Shown piece by piece: positions 6,070-14,709 of a stretch of 44,821 nt of DNA; position 1 is the stretch's first letter, and each line of letters begins with the position of its first letter. The DNA is from Hyphomicrobiaceae bacterium (GTDB lineage Bacteria > Pseudomonadota > Alphaproteobacteria > Rhizobiales > HXMU1428-3), in NCBI GenBank assembly GCA_021775775.1, contig JAJFHF010000245.1, forward strand, positions 1-44,821, in the 5' to 3' direction. The notes below the pieces were generated by a model. It worked only from the letters and a program-made list of their open reading frames with translations, was not told where the DNA came from and did no database searches. The position numbers were made by a program, and so were the translations under genes.

Positions 6070-6807
6070 ATGGCACTTCCCAAGCAGGATTATTTTCGAT
6101 TGGAGATAATTGAAAAACAATGGAGTATCTCCCACGATGAGGTGATGTATGCGGTTGAAAATAATCTGCTCAAGGTCTGTGTCTGGCTGCCAATATGTTT
6201 TGTGGAATATGGTACGGAAGAAAAATATCAATTTCACACCGCCATTTGTGAGCATTATGAGGGGTTGGTGGGAGTGAGGCCCAAAGACTGCCACATGCTA
6301 TTTCAACGAGGAGAATCATCGCTCACCCATTTCCTCGCCGTGGGTCACAAACAGCATAGCGATATCCGTATTGCCGATGAACCACAGCAGCCACCACTCA
6401 TGGTGTTTGAGCGTGATTTATTGGTAATGAATGAGGACAAGAAAGCATTTGAGAAGGAATATCAAATCAGCACGGTAGATCAGCAACCCGCTTATAGTGA
6501 CCATTTGCAGCATGATCCTTACTATGGTCGCAAAAGAACCAATGGTCGCCGCTTTGTCTATAGCAATCATTATCGTCATGTGGTGTATGAGGATGAGAAT
6601 TTTCACCTAGGTACTATCCAAGCCAAAGTAATTGAACGCTTACATAATGCCAGCCAGGTCGGAGAGCCGTGGATTTATGGCAAAGTGCTGTTGCATGATG
6701 CTGGGTCGCAATGTAACCGCATGCGAGATGTATTTAAGAGCCAACCAGAATGGCGCAATCTGATTGAATCGGATGGCAAAGGCCATTACCGCCTTCGCGC
6801 CGCATGA
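6070..6807 (+). CDS. Unknown protein, divergent from the repressor
   Basis: The 245-residue protein is soluble and has no recognised family. The last 65 residues (GTIQAKVIERLHNASQVGEPWIYGKVLLHDAG and on) have the pattern of a winged helix-turn-helix with tryptophan and glycine at the turn, so DNA binding is possible. The N-terminus (EIIEKQWSISHDEVMYAVENNLL) resembles a small helix-turn-helix that chooses between DNA or protein partners. The position divergent from the repressor and behind GTAAC operator-like repeats suggests a lysogeny or early regulator. A GGCAGG site lies before the start. Confidence 0.65.
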   Translation: MALPKQDYFRLEIIEKQWSISHDEVMYAVENNLLKVCVWLPICFVEYGTEEKYQFHTAICEHYEGLVGVRPKDCHMLFQRGESSLTHFLAVGHKQHSDIRIADEPQQPPLMVFERDLLVMNEDKKAFEKEYQISTVDQQPAYSDHLQHDPYYGRKRTNGRRFVYSNHYRHVVYEDENFHLGTIQAKVIERLHNASQVGEPWIYGKVLLHDAGSQCNRMRDVFKSQPEWRNLIESDGKGHYRLRAA

Positions 6808-6835
6808 TCTAGCTGCTGAATATTTCAATATTTAT

Positions 6836-6852
6836 GTAACTTTTTGAGTTAC
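6836..6852. promoter_or_regulatory. GTAAC inverted repeat at the border of phage and cargo genes
   Basis: GTAACT-TTTTG-AGTTAC is a 6-bp inverted repeat with a 5-base spacer, between the phage regulator gene and the first cargo gene. It shares the GTAAC core with the operator-like repeats at 6009-6037. It lies just upstream of a predicted promoter (TTTACT 6865-6870, TAAAAT 6888-6893, 17-bp spacer) and could control the cargo. Confidence 0.4.
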
Positions 6853-6894
6853 CTACACGAATTCTTTACTAATAGGGTGTTATAGTGTAAAATT

Positions 6895-7257
6895 ATGAGC
6901 ATGTTCAGGAAATTTGGCACATTGTTAGTCGTTATCGCGCTGGTGTTCTCTTCTATGGGAATCGCCGCGAATGCCTCTGCCTGCCCCATGAAGCAGGGCG
7001 GTGATATGCAGATGATGGATTGTGCTGATGATTGTCCTAATTGCGTATCGCAGAATGATGATAGCGATAGCAAAAACAATTGCTGCGATGATGGATTTGC
7101 CCGATGTGGCATGTCATCTGTTTCCGCTTTCTTTGTCCCCACCACAGCACAAGCTGTTGCGTTTGATGCTGCAAAATTGGCTTTTGTGGCCACCGATGAG
7201 AACAGCGAATCCGCTGCACTCACCCCCGATAAACAGCCTCCCCGAATTCTGTCTTAG
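6895..7257 (+). CDS. Secreted Cys-rich, probably metal-binding protein
   Basis: A 120-residue protein with a signal peptide (LLVVIALVFSSMGIAANASA, cleaved near residue 28) followed by a segment rich in Cys, Met and Asp: CPMK, MQMMDCADDCPNC, NNCCDD, ARCGM. Eight cysteines occur within about 45 residues, a pattern suited to periplasmic copper or silver binding. It is the first gene of the efflux cluster. The predicted -10 at 6888-6893 places the transcription start near 6900, so translation may begin at the second ATG, 6901, as a leaderless message. Family uncertain. Confidence 0.65.
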   Translation: MSMFRKFGTLLVVIALVFSSMGIAANASACPMKQGGDMQMMDCADDCPNCVSQNDDSDSKNNCCDDGFARCGMSSVSAFFVPTTAQAVAFDAAKLAFVATDENSESAALTPDKQPPRILS

Positions 7258-7262
7258 AATCA

Positions 7263-7342
7263 CCTGACGAGCTTCGTCAGGCTGGTTAGTTACGCCCGAA
7301 GTGCATCTTGCATTTGGCGGCGCATCACCGGATTTTCCGGTG
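7263..7342 (+). other. Two hairpins in the leader between the Cys-rich gene and cusC
   Basis: CCTGACGA-GCT-TCGTCAGG (7263-7281) and CACCGG-ATTTT-CCGGTG (7326-7342) are perfect stems in the 108-nt gap. Neither is followed by a long T-run, so they look more like mRNA-processing or stabilising hairpins than strong terminators. Confidence 0.4.
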
Positions 7343-7365
7343 CCTTAACCTACAAGGACAGAATT

Positions 7366-8589
7366 ATGAGACACATTATATTATCATTAATCAGCCTCGC
7401 TGCATTTGTTGCTTCGAGTCCAGCCCACGCAGAGACATTTGATGCTTTGCTGGAAAAGCTAAAAAACCATCCGCAGGTGGATGCAATCTTGGCAGAAAGC
7501 GAACGCCAGAATGAATTGGCAGACGGTGAGCTTGGCTTGCCTGATCCCACCGTATCCATTGGCGTGAATAATCTGCCGACCGATAGTTTTTCGTTTGGTA
7601 CGGAGCGCATGACCTCCAAGGGCATTGAGTTTAAGCAGGAGATTCCCAGCTACTCTTTGCGTAAAGCCAGATCAGGAATGCGTCAGGCAGAATCAACCAA
7701 GCAAAAGCTGATGGCGGATTATGCCGAGGCGCAGCTGAAAGCACTGCTGATCAAGCGGCTGGTGCAACTCCATATGCTGGATGAATTGGAAGATGCAGCG
7801 AAGAAGCAGGTTGCCCTTTACGGCACGATTGATAAGCATCTGCAAGGCCGCGCCGAAGCTGGTAGTTCGGTGTACGGCCAGTTCTTTGCCTTTGATGCAG
7901 AAAAGCTGGAAGTGCAACATAGCTTGAATGAAATAAGTCAGGAACGCACCGAGGCTGAGGAAGAGTTGCGCTGGCTGGTAGGTGAAGTGCCGGATAGTGC
8001 GACAGTTGAGAACATGGCATCCGAGTGGCCGGGGGATGCAGAGAATCTTTATCCAGTACGCATTGCCAAAGAAGATGTGTCAGTAAAACGGAAGAGTGTC
8101 GATGAAGCTGATGCTGCCTTTGGCCCTAATTACGGCATTCAAACCGCTTACATGCAGCGTGATTCAGTGGGTGGCAATAGTTTGAGTGATACGTTCAGCG
8201 TAAAGGCCAGCATTTCAATCCCACTCTGGGCATCAAGCAATCAGAAGCCAAAACTTCGGGCGGCGGAGGCCGCCGAGCGTAGTGCCAAATCTAATTATGA
8301 AGATACCAAACGCCAGTGGTTAAGCCGCATGAATGTGCTGCAAAACGAGTTAGAGATTTTACTCAAAAATGTGGCTGTGCTGAAAAAGAAGAAGGCTGCT
8401 TTGAATGAACTCATTGCTTCCAACGAGCGTCATTTTTAATCTGGCGAATTGGATTATGATATTTATTTGAAAGCAAAGGTGGATCGGCTGGATGTTGACC
8501 AGCGGCTTATCCGCCATCACGCCCATCACAAAATAATCATCGCTCAAATTAACAGCCACATCGCGGGAGGCTCTCATGAAAAGAATTAG
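7366..8589 (+). pseudogene. cusC: TolC-family outer-membrane channel (CusC-like), cut by one in-frame stop
   Basis: The first 357 codons encode a signal peptide (ending SSPAHA) and a TolC-type outer-membrane factor for an RND metal pump. An in-frame TAA at 8437-8439 interrupts it after ERHF. The same frame then continues for 49 codons with family-typical sequence (SGELDYDIYLKAKVDRLDVD) to TAG at 8587, overlapping the cusB start. The likely original codon is AAA (Lys), so one base change explains it. The lost C-terminal helix belongs to the periplasmic barrel, so function is doubtful. A sequencing error is possible. It precedes cusB and cusA in one operon. Confidence 0.85.
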
Positions 8590-9922
8590 TTTAATCCTCA
8601 CATTGCTTATCATGGTCTTTGCTCTGCCAGCATTGGCCGCCGAGCAATATACCTGCCCGATGCACCCGCACTACATTTCCGACCATGAAGGCACATGCCC
8701 GATATGCGGCATGGATTTGGTTCCAGTTGCAGGTGCGGAAGAAAATGCAACGGATGCACCCATGCAATCGGGTGAGAAGAAAATTCTCTATTGGGTTGCG
8801 CCAATGGATTCTAGCTACCGCATGGATAAACCCGGAAAATCACCAATGGGAATGGATTTAGTGCCGGTCTATGAAGAGTCAAATAATGGGGGTGATGCCC
8901 CCGGAATAGTGAAAATATCCCCGGAAACCATTCAAACCATGGGCGTTCGCACCGCCAAAGCAGAGAAAGCACCCTTTGGCACAGAGGTTCGTGCTGTTGG
9001 CATCGTGGAGGCAGACAAACGGACGCAGCAGGAACTCACCAGCCGCACCGAGGGGTGGATTGAGGGGCTAAAGATTGAGGCCATGGGCGATACGGTAGCA
9101 AAAAGTGATGTGCTATACCGCCTTTATAGCCCGGAGCTTATCAGCGCCCAGAAAGATTATATCAGCGCCCTTACCACTGGCATTAAAGGCCGCATCAACG
9201 CCACACGCAAACGGCTGGAATTTATGGGTGTGCAACCCGGCACCATAGCGGCAATCACCAGTGGGCGAAAAGCCACGGAGAAGCTACCGTTTTATGCGGA
9301 GGCTGCGGGAACGGTCAGCAAGATTATGGTGCGTGAAGGCAGCTATATCAAACCCGGTGAAATGATTGCCCAGATTGAAGATTATTCCAATGTCTGGGTG
9401 GAAGCGAGCGTAGCGGAAAAAGACATGGCGTTTATTTCTGCCGAGGCAGAAGCTAAGGTGCGCTTTCCGAACCTTAATAATAAAATGATACAGGCGAAGG
9501 TTGATTATATTTATCCGACCATTGATGTAGCCACCCGCATCGGCAAAATACGGCTGCTGGTTGCTAATGAGGGTGATATTCGCCCCGGTCTTTATGCCGA
9601 TGTGATGTTTGAAACCAAATCCGAACAACGGCTTTCCATCCCCACCGAAGCAATCTTGCACGATGCTGATGGTGAGCATGTGATCGTGGCGTTAGGTGAT
9701 GGCAGGTTTGCACCGCGTGATATTGAAACTGGCATTGCAGGTGGCGGTAGAACCGAAGTGCTTTCCGGCTTGGAAGAAGGCGCAAATATCGTGGTGAGCA
9801 GCCAGTTCCTGATCGATTCGGAGTCTTCGCTTCGGGAATCACTGAACAAAATGCAGCCACCGAAAGATGATGGCATGGCATCTGAACCAATGAAGATGGA
9901 GGGTGGTCATGCAGGACACTAA
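8576..9922 (+). CDS. cusB: RND efflux periplasmic adaptor, CusB type
   Basis: The 448-residue protein is the membrane-fusion subunit linking the inner-membrane pump to the outer-membrane channel. After a signal peptide (LPALAA) comes a heavy-metal-binding domain (YTCPMHPHY, then GTCPICGMDLVPV, residues 24-50) and a second partial copy (PMGMDLVPVYEE). The lipoyl and barrel domains follow (VRAVGIVEADKR; YAEAAGTVSKIMVREGSYI), with a helical hairpin around residues 190-220. The C-terminus is Met- and His-rich. A GGGAGG site precedes the start. It overlaps the broken end of cusC and the start of cusA, so translation is coupled. Confidence 0.92.
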   Translation: MKRISLILTLLIMVFALPALAAEQYTCPMHPHYISDHEGTCPICGMDLVPVAGAEENATDAPMQSGEKKILYWVAPMDSSYRMDKPGKSPMGMDLVPVYEESNNGGDAPGIVKISPETIQTMGVRTAKAEKAPFGTEVRAVGIVEADKRTQQELTSRTEGWIEGLKIEAMGDTVAKSDVLYRLYSPELISAQKDYISALTTGIKGRINATRKRLEFMGVQPGTIAAITSGRKATEKLPFYAEAAGTVSKIMVREGSYIKPGEMIAQIEDYSNVWVEASVAEKDMAFISAEAEAKVRFPNLNNKMIQAKVDYIYPTIDVATRIGKIRLLVANEGDIRPGLYADVMFETKSEQRLSIPTEAILHDADGEHVIVALGDGRFAPRDIETGIAGGGRTEVLSGLEEGANIVVSSQFLIDSESSLRESLNKMQPPKDDGMASEPMKMEGGHAGH

Positions 9923-12900
9923 TCACAATAGCCAGCTAGGACATGATCCCACCAAGTCATGGGTTGCCGGGGTTATAGAATGGTCGGTAAAAAACACTTT
10001 TTTAGTGTTGGTGCTGGTCGTAGCACTCACCGTTTCTGGTGTATTAGCGGTTAAGCAAACCCCGCTGGATGCCATTCCTGACTTGTCGGACACACAGGTG
10101 ATTATCCGCACCGAGTTTCCCGGCCAGTCACCACAGATTGTGGAGGATTTAGTCACATACCCGCTTTCCACAACCATGCTGGGGCTGCCTAAAACCAAAG
10201 CGGTGCGTGGCTTTTCAATGTTTGGCACCTCGTTTGTTTATATTATTTTCAAAGACCATGTGGATCAATACTGGGCGCGTAGTCGGGTGATCGAGGCACT
10301 GTCTAAAATTCAGGGGGATTTACCGCAGGCAGCAAAACCGCAGATTGGCCCGGATGCCACCGGCGTAGGCTGGGTCTATCAATATGCGATTGTCGATAAG
10401 TCCGGCAAGCATGATCTGGCGCAACTTCGATCCTTACAAGACTGGTTCTTGAAGTTTGAGCTGGCCACCGTGCCGGGAGTGTCAGAAGTCGCCTCGGTCG
10501 GCGGATTCGTCAAAGAATATCAGGTGCTGATTGACCCTAACCGCCTGAGAGCATTTGACGTGAATCTATCACGCATCAAGGAAGTGGTCGCTGCTGCCAG
10601 TGCCGAAGTGGGTGGCCGCGTGATCGAGCAGGCTGAAACCGAATATATGATTCGCTCCAAGGGCTATATCACCAATCTGGAAGACCTTAAAAAGACCGTT
10701 ATCAAAGCAAAAGACGGAACACCTGTATTACTATCAGATGTTGCACGGGTTATCGAAGGACCAGAGCTACGCCGTGGCGTGACGGAACTCAACGGCGAAG
10801 GTGAAGTGGTTGGCGGTTTCGTAGTGATGCGCTCCGGTGAGAATGCGCTGAATGTCATTGAGGGTGTGAAGAAGAAAATTGAAAGCCTGAAACCCGGTTT
10901 GCCGGAAGGCGTGGAGATTGTATCCGTTTATGATCGTGCGCCGCTGATTAAGGGCGCAGTGGAATATCTATCCCACAAGCTGATTGAAGAAGGCATTGTG
11001 GTGGCGTTGGTGACGCTGCTGTTTCTGTTACATGCTCGCTCTGCACTGGTGGCCATCATTACCTTGCCGCTTGGCGTATTGGCCGCGTTTATCGTCATGT
11101 CAGCACAAGGATTAACCGCTAACATCATGTCGCTCGGCGGTATCGCTATTGCGGTGGGTGCGATGGTGGATGCCTCCATTGTGATGGTGGAAAATGCCCA
11201 CCGCAAATTATCGGAGTTGGATGCAAATGCCAGCCGCGCAGAGAAGAATGCAGCTATTTTGCTTTCGGCAAAAGAAGTTGGGCCGGGATTATTTTTCTCC
11301 CTGTTGATTATCACCGTTTCATTTTTACCGGTGTTTGCGCTCACCGGGCAATCGTTCCGCTTATTTTCACCGCTGGCATTCACGAAAACCTATGCGATGG
11401 CTTTTGCCTCCATTCTGTCCATCACCGTGGTGCCGGTACTGATGCTGTGGCTGATTCGCGGCAAGATTAGGCGCGAGGATGAAAACCCAGTGAATCGCTG
11501 GTTCATAAAGCTCTACCAGCCATTACTGGCTAAGGCATTAAACTATCGCATCCTCACCGTGATTATCGCTGTCATGCTTATACTGTCTGCGGCTTTACCC
11601 TTATGGCGCACCGGCTCGGAGTTTATGCCGCCGCTTTATGAAGGCAATTTGCTGTATATGCCGATTACGCTGCCGGGTGTATCGATCACCAAAGCCAAGG
11701 ACATTCTGGCTCAAACCAACAGGCTGCTAAAAACAGCACCGGAAGTGGAGTTGGCATTTGGTAAAGTCGGGCGCACTGATTCTGCGACCGATCCTGCACC
11801 CATTTCCATGATTGAAACATGGATAAGGCTAAAACCAAAAGACCAGTGGCGCGAAGGCATGACACCGCAGTTGCTTATCAAGGAGTTGGATAAGCGCGTG
11901 AAGCTACCGGGGCTAACCAATAGCTGGGGTTATCCCATCAAAATCCGCATTGATATGGTATCCACTGGCATTCGCACTCCCGTGGGTATCAAGATTTCCG
12001 GCACGAATCTAAAGGAAATCGAACGCGTGGCGCGTGATGTGGAAATGGCGGTGAAAGATATTCCCGGCACCCGTTCCGCCTTTGCTGACCGCGTAGTGGG
12101 CGGAAAATATCTGGACATTACTCCGAACCGCGAAAATTTGGCGCGTTACAACATCGACATGATGATGTTTCAAAAGGTCATCCAAACAGCTCTAGGTGGG
12201 ATGCAAATTGCCGAATCCGTACAAGGTCGTGAACGTTATGCGATCATGATGCGTTATGACAGGCCATTCCGTGAGAACCCCAAAGACCTGAAAGATATTC
12301 TGGTGCCAACACCGGATGGGGCGCATATCCCGCTGGGTGAATTGGCAGGCATTGAATTTGCCGAAGGCCCACCGATGATTAAGTCGGAGAATGCACGGCT
12401 AAATGGCTGGGTGTACGTGGATATTGCAGATCGTGACATAGGAAGCTATGTCGCTGAAGCACAGAAAATTGTGGCTGATAAAGTCAAACTACCCGCCGGT
12501 TATGCCGTGGGCTGGTCTGGCCAGTTCGAGCAAATGCTTGAAGCCGAAGCACGACTAAAGATTGCTATCCCCGCCACTATCCTGATTATATTTGTGCTGC
12601 TGATAATGCATTTCGGGCGAGTGGATCGCACGTTGATGGTAATGCTATCGCTTCCATTCGGGTTAATTGGCGGCATGTGGGCGGTGTATCTGGCAGGCTA
12701 TAATATGTCGGTCGCTACTTCGGTCGGCTTTATCGCTCTGGCTGGCATTGCTGTGGAAACCGCCGTAGTCATGCTGCTCTATCTTGATCATCAGGTACGC
12801 AACCACCCGCCTTCTAACCTTAAAGAATTAGCAGAAGCCGTGATGCACGGTGCGGTGCTGCGGGTGCGCCCGAAGCTGATGACCGTATCCGTCATCATTG

Positions 12901-13088
12901 CCGGACTGCTGCCAATATTCCTGACCGATGGCCTTGGCTCGGATGTGATGCGCCGCATCGCGCTACCCATGGTAGGCGGGATGGTCACCACCACGATACT
13001 GACTCTCATCGTCATTCCGGTTGTCTATTTCCTCTGGGAGAGTCGCCATTTTAAACAAACCACACGAATAAAAAGGAGAACGATATGA
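9909..13088 (+). CDS. cusA: Heavy-metal RND efflux pump, CusA type
   Basis: This roughly 1059-residue inner-membrane protein is a proton-driven trimeric pump of the HME-RND family. It has the N-terminal transmembrane helix, the motif QTPLDAIPDLSDTQVII, the large periplasmic loops and two blocks of transmembrane helices. The helix-4 motif GAMVDASIVMVEN (near residue 417) resembles the Cu(I)/Ag(I) subgroup rather than divalent-cation pumps. The start is placed at ATG 9909, with GGAGG six bases upstream; a GTG two codons earlier is less likely. It overlaps cusB by 14 nt. With CusB it should export Cu(I) or Ag(I), provided a working outer-membrane partner is available. Confidence 0.95.
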   Translation: MQDTNHNSQLGHDPTKSWVAGVIEWSVKNTFLVLVLVVALTVSGVLAVKQTPLDAIPDLSDTQVIIRTEFPGQSPQIVEDLVTYPLSTTMLGLPKTKAVRGFSMFGTSFVYIIFKDHVDQYWARSRVIEALSKIQGDLPQAAKPQIGPDATGVGWVYQYAIVDKSGKHDLAQLRSLQDWFLKFELATVPGVSEVASVGGFVKEYQVLIDPNRLRAFDVNLSRIKEVVAAASAEVGGRVIEQAETEYMIRSKGYITNLEDLKKTVIKAKDGTPVLLSDVARVIEGPELRRGVTELNGEGEVVGGFVVMRSGENALNVIEGVKKKIESLKPGLPEGVEIVSVYDRAPLIKGAVEYLSHKLIEEGIVVALVTLLFLLHARSALVAIITLPLGVLAAFIVMSAQGLTANIMSLGGIAIAVGAMVDASIVMVENAHRKLSELDANASRAEKNAAILLSAKEVGPGLFFSLLIITVSFLPVFALTGQSFRLFSPLAFTKTYAMAFASILSITVVPVLMLWLIRGKIRREDENPVNRWFIKLYQPLLAKALNYRILTVIIAVMLILSAALPLWRTGSEFMPPLYEGNLLYMPITLPGVSITKAKDILAQTNRLLKTAPEVELAFGKVGRTDSATDPAPISMIETWIRLKPKDQWREGMTPQLLIKELDKRVKLPGLTNSWGYPIKIRIDMVSTGIRTPVGIKISGTNLKEIERVARDVEMAVKDIPGTRSAFADRVVGGKYLDITPNRENLARYNIDMMMFQKVIQTALGGMQIAESVQGRERYAIMMRYDRPFRENPKDLKDILVPTPDGAHIPLGELAGIEFAEGPPMIKSENARLNGWVYVDIADRDIGSYVAEAQKIVADKVKLPAGYAVGWSGQFEQMLEAEARLKIAIPATILIIFVLLIMHFGRVDRTLMVMLSLPFGLIGGMWAVYLAGYNMSVATSVGFIALAGIAVETAVVMLLYLDHQVRNHPPSNLKELAEAVMHGAVLRVRPKLMTVSVIIAGLLPIFLTDGLGSDVMRRIALPMVGGMVTTTILTLIVIPVVYFLWESRHFKQTTRIKRRTI

Positions 13089-13216
13089 TGAATATGGATG
13101 GAATGAATATGGGAGCCATGATGGGCGGCATGGGATTAATGGGGCTACTGCTGATTATTGTTTTAGTGCTGGCTGCGCTGGCACTTGGAAAATACCTATT
13201 TTCCAAAAAGAAATAA
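13085..13216 (+). CDS. Small Met-rich membrane protein (43 aa)
   Basis: This short gene overlaps the cusA stop and has AAGGAG seven bases before the ATG. The product has eleven methionines in 43 residues, nearly all in an N-terminal Met/Gly segment (MMNMDGMNMGAMMGGMGLMG), followed by one transmembrane helix (LLLIIVLVLAALALG) and a basic tail ending KKK. Met-rich stretches bind Cu(I) and Ag(I), so it may pass metal to the efflux pump or regulate it. No family is recognised. Confidence 0.75.
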   Translation: MMNMDGMNMGAMMGGMGLMGLLLIIVLVLAALALGKYLFSKKK

Positions 13217-13234
13217 TGAATTGCAGAATAAGGC

Positions 13235-13266
13235 TTGACCCTTGAGTTACCTCCAAGGTGTAGAAT
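13235..13266 (+). promoter_or_regulatory. MerR-type promoter of the first regulator gene
   Basis: TTGACC (13235-13240) and TAGAAT (13261-13266) are 20 bp apart, the lengthened spacer that MerR-family activators correct by DNA distortion. Between them is the dyad ACCCTTGAG-TTAC-CTCCAAGGT (13238-13259). The regulator gene follows directly, so it is probably autoregulated. Confidence 0.8.
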
Positions 13267-13273
13267 GTGCAAT

Positions 13274-13708
13274 ATGGATAAAAAACAATACATCACTATT
13301 GGTAAATTATCGAAGATTAGTGGAACACCAACAGATACCATCCGCTATTACGAGAAATTAGGTGTGCTCGGTAAGCCGGAGCGTGCTTCCAATGGTTACC
13401 GCGTGTATGGGCAGGATACGCTTAATATTTTGCTCTTTATTCGCCGCGCTAAAATCATGGACTTTAGCTTAGAAGAAATCAAACAACTTCTAATTATGGC
13501 GGATGATAGCAATGCCGTGTGTGGAGATATTTTAATAATGGTAGAAAACAAAATCAGCGCATTCAAAGAGAGGGTCGAAGACACACAAATTGCGATGCAT
13601 TCGCTGGAGAATTTTGCAAATGATTGCCCCGGTGGGAAAGTTCCAGCAAGACATTGTCCTTTCATTCACTATTTAGAAACAAAAAAACCATCATCAAGCC
13701 CATTCTAA
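13274..13708 (+). CDS. MerR-family metal sensor
   Basis: A 144-residue MerR-family activator. The helix-turn-helix (YITIGKLSKISGTPTDTIRYYEKLGVL) is N-terminal, followed by the dimerisation helix and a C-terminal metal loop. Cysteines occur at AVCGD (the position of Cys79 in ZntR/PbrR-type sensors) and in CPGGKVPARHC. The first Cys and the 20-bp promoter spacer favour a divalent-metal sensor over CueR, although the neighbouring pump looks Cu/Ag-specific. Start 13274 is chosen because earlier ATGs lie in or before the -10; it coincides with the expected transcription start, suggesting leaderless translation. Confidence 0.85.
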   Translation: MDKKQYITIGKLSKISGTPTDTIRYYEKLGVLGKPERASNGYRVYGQDTLNILLFIRRAKIMDFSLEEIKQLLIMADDSNAVCGDILIMVENKISAFKERVEDTQIAMHSLENFANDCPGGKVPARHCPFIHYLETKKPSSSPF

Positions 13709-13803
13709 AGCCAGCTTAGTAAGTATAATTGCCATGGATTACATGATCATTATGGCTGCTGCGGCGGAGTTGGGCACCTTCTAATTTTTCCCTACAAAAT
13801 GTC

Positions 13804-13835
13804 TTGACTCTGGAGTATACTCAAGGGTTTATAAT
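13804..13835 (+). promoter_or_regulatory. mer promoter/operator
   Basis: TTGACT (13804-13809) and TATAAT (13830-13835) are 20 bp apart with the dyad ACTCTGGAG-TATA-CTCAAGGGT between them, the classic MerR operator. The genes merR, merT, merP and merA all lie downstream in one direction, so this single promoter probably drives the whole operon, including its own regulator. Confidence 0.85.
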
Positions 13836-13856
13836 GGTATTTAATAGAGGTGAATT

Positions 13857-14285
13857 ATGACGAATTTAACCATAGGAAAGCTGGCAAAAGCCTGTGACGT
13901 AAACATAGATACAATCAGATATTACGAAGGTCTGGGATTGTTGCCACCAGAGGGTCGGACAGAAGCTGGGTATCGTGTTTACAATGGAGAGAGCCTTAAC
14001 CGTTTAAAATTCATTCGGCAGGCACAGCGTCTTGATTTTACGTTAGAAGAAATAAAAGAGCTGCTTAATCTTCGCGTATCTGACAATGCCAAATGTGCGG
14101 ATGTGAGGCAGCAGGCCGAGGCAAAAATAACCCTTGTGGAAGCAAAGGAAAAAGAACTTAAGAAAATCAAAAAGGCGCTGAAGGAACTGGCTTCTGCATG
14201 CAGCAAAGGTGATGCTCCGGCGAGTGAATGCCCGATTTTAGAAAAACTCTATCCGAGCCACAAAAATACATCTGAAACCGAATAA
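13857..14285 (+). CDS. merR: Mercury-responsive regulator MerR
   Basis: A 142-residue MerR-family regulator at the head of the mer genes. The helix-turn-helix is LTIGKLAKACDVNIDTIRYY; the metal-site cysteines are in AKCADV (Cys82 of classical MerR), ACSKG and SECPI. The last two are ten residues apart, against nine in Tn501 MerR as I recall it, so geometry is slightly different. AGAGGTG precedes the ATG. It should repress the operon without Hg(II) and activate it with Hg(II), acting at the dyad upstream of its own gene. Confidence 0.88.
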   Translation: MTNLTIGKLAKACDVNIDTIRYYEGLGLLPPEGRTEAGYRVYNGESLNRLKFIRQAQRLDFTLEEIKELLNLRVSDNAKCADVRQQAEAKITLVEAKEKELKKIKKALKELASACSKGDAPASECPILEKLYPSHKNTSETE

Positions 14286-14309
14286 CTAAACATGACTCAA
14301 GGAAAATAT

Positions 14310-14693
14310 ATGGAAGAAGAATCAGAAAATACAAATAATGGCAAAACGCGCTGGTTATTGGGTGCTGGAATCGCGGCTGCATTTACTGCAACACTGTGCT
14401 GCATTGCACCTCTGGTACTATTCTTACTTGGCATCAGTGGGGCGTGGGTTGCCAACCTTACGGCATTGGAACCTTACCGGCCTTATTTTCTGACCGCAGC
14501 CATTATTTTTGTCGCAGTTGGATATTGGAAAGTGTATCGCAAGCCGAAAGCAGCCGACTGCAAACCCGGCACCTTTTGTGCCATGCCGGAATCTGATCGT
14601 ATTAATAAAATCATGCTGTGGATTGCCACGGCCATCATAGCGCTGGTGTTGGTATATCCATATATCGCACCTGCCATTTTAGAACAGTTATAA
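14310..14693 (+). CDS. merT: Mercuric ion transporter MerT
   Basis: The 127-residue inner-membrane protein has three hydrophobic helices. Helix 1 carries the vicinal pair ATLCCIAPLVL (Cys30-Cys31) that receives Hg(II) from MerP, and the cytoplasmic loop has the second pair (DCKPGTFCAMP, Cys84 and Cys90) that passes it to MerA. GAWVANLTALEPYRP is the typical MerT signature. ATG 14310 is preferred because AAGGAAAA lies before it; an ATG at 14292 lacks a binding site. It ends 16 bp before merP. Confidence 0.93.
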   Translation: MEEESENTNNGKTRWLLGAGIAAAFTATLCCIAPLVLFLLGISGAWVANLTALEPYRPYFLTAAIIFVAVGYWKVYRKPKAADCKPGTFCAMPESDRINKIMLWIATAIIALVLVYPYIAPAILEQL

Positions 14694-14709
14694 CCCAAAG
14701 GAGAATCCC

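Noticed and set aside
13709-13856. Sixteen-codon frame from 13733 and possible transposon end between the two metal loci
   Set aside because: Too short to support, and no inverted repeat or transposase remnant is visible.
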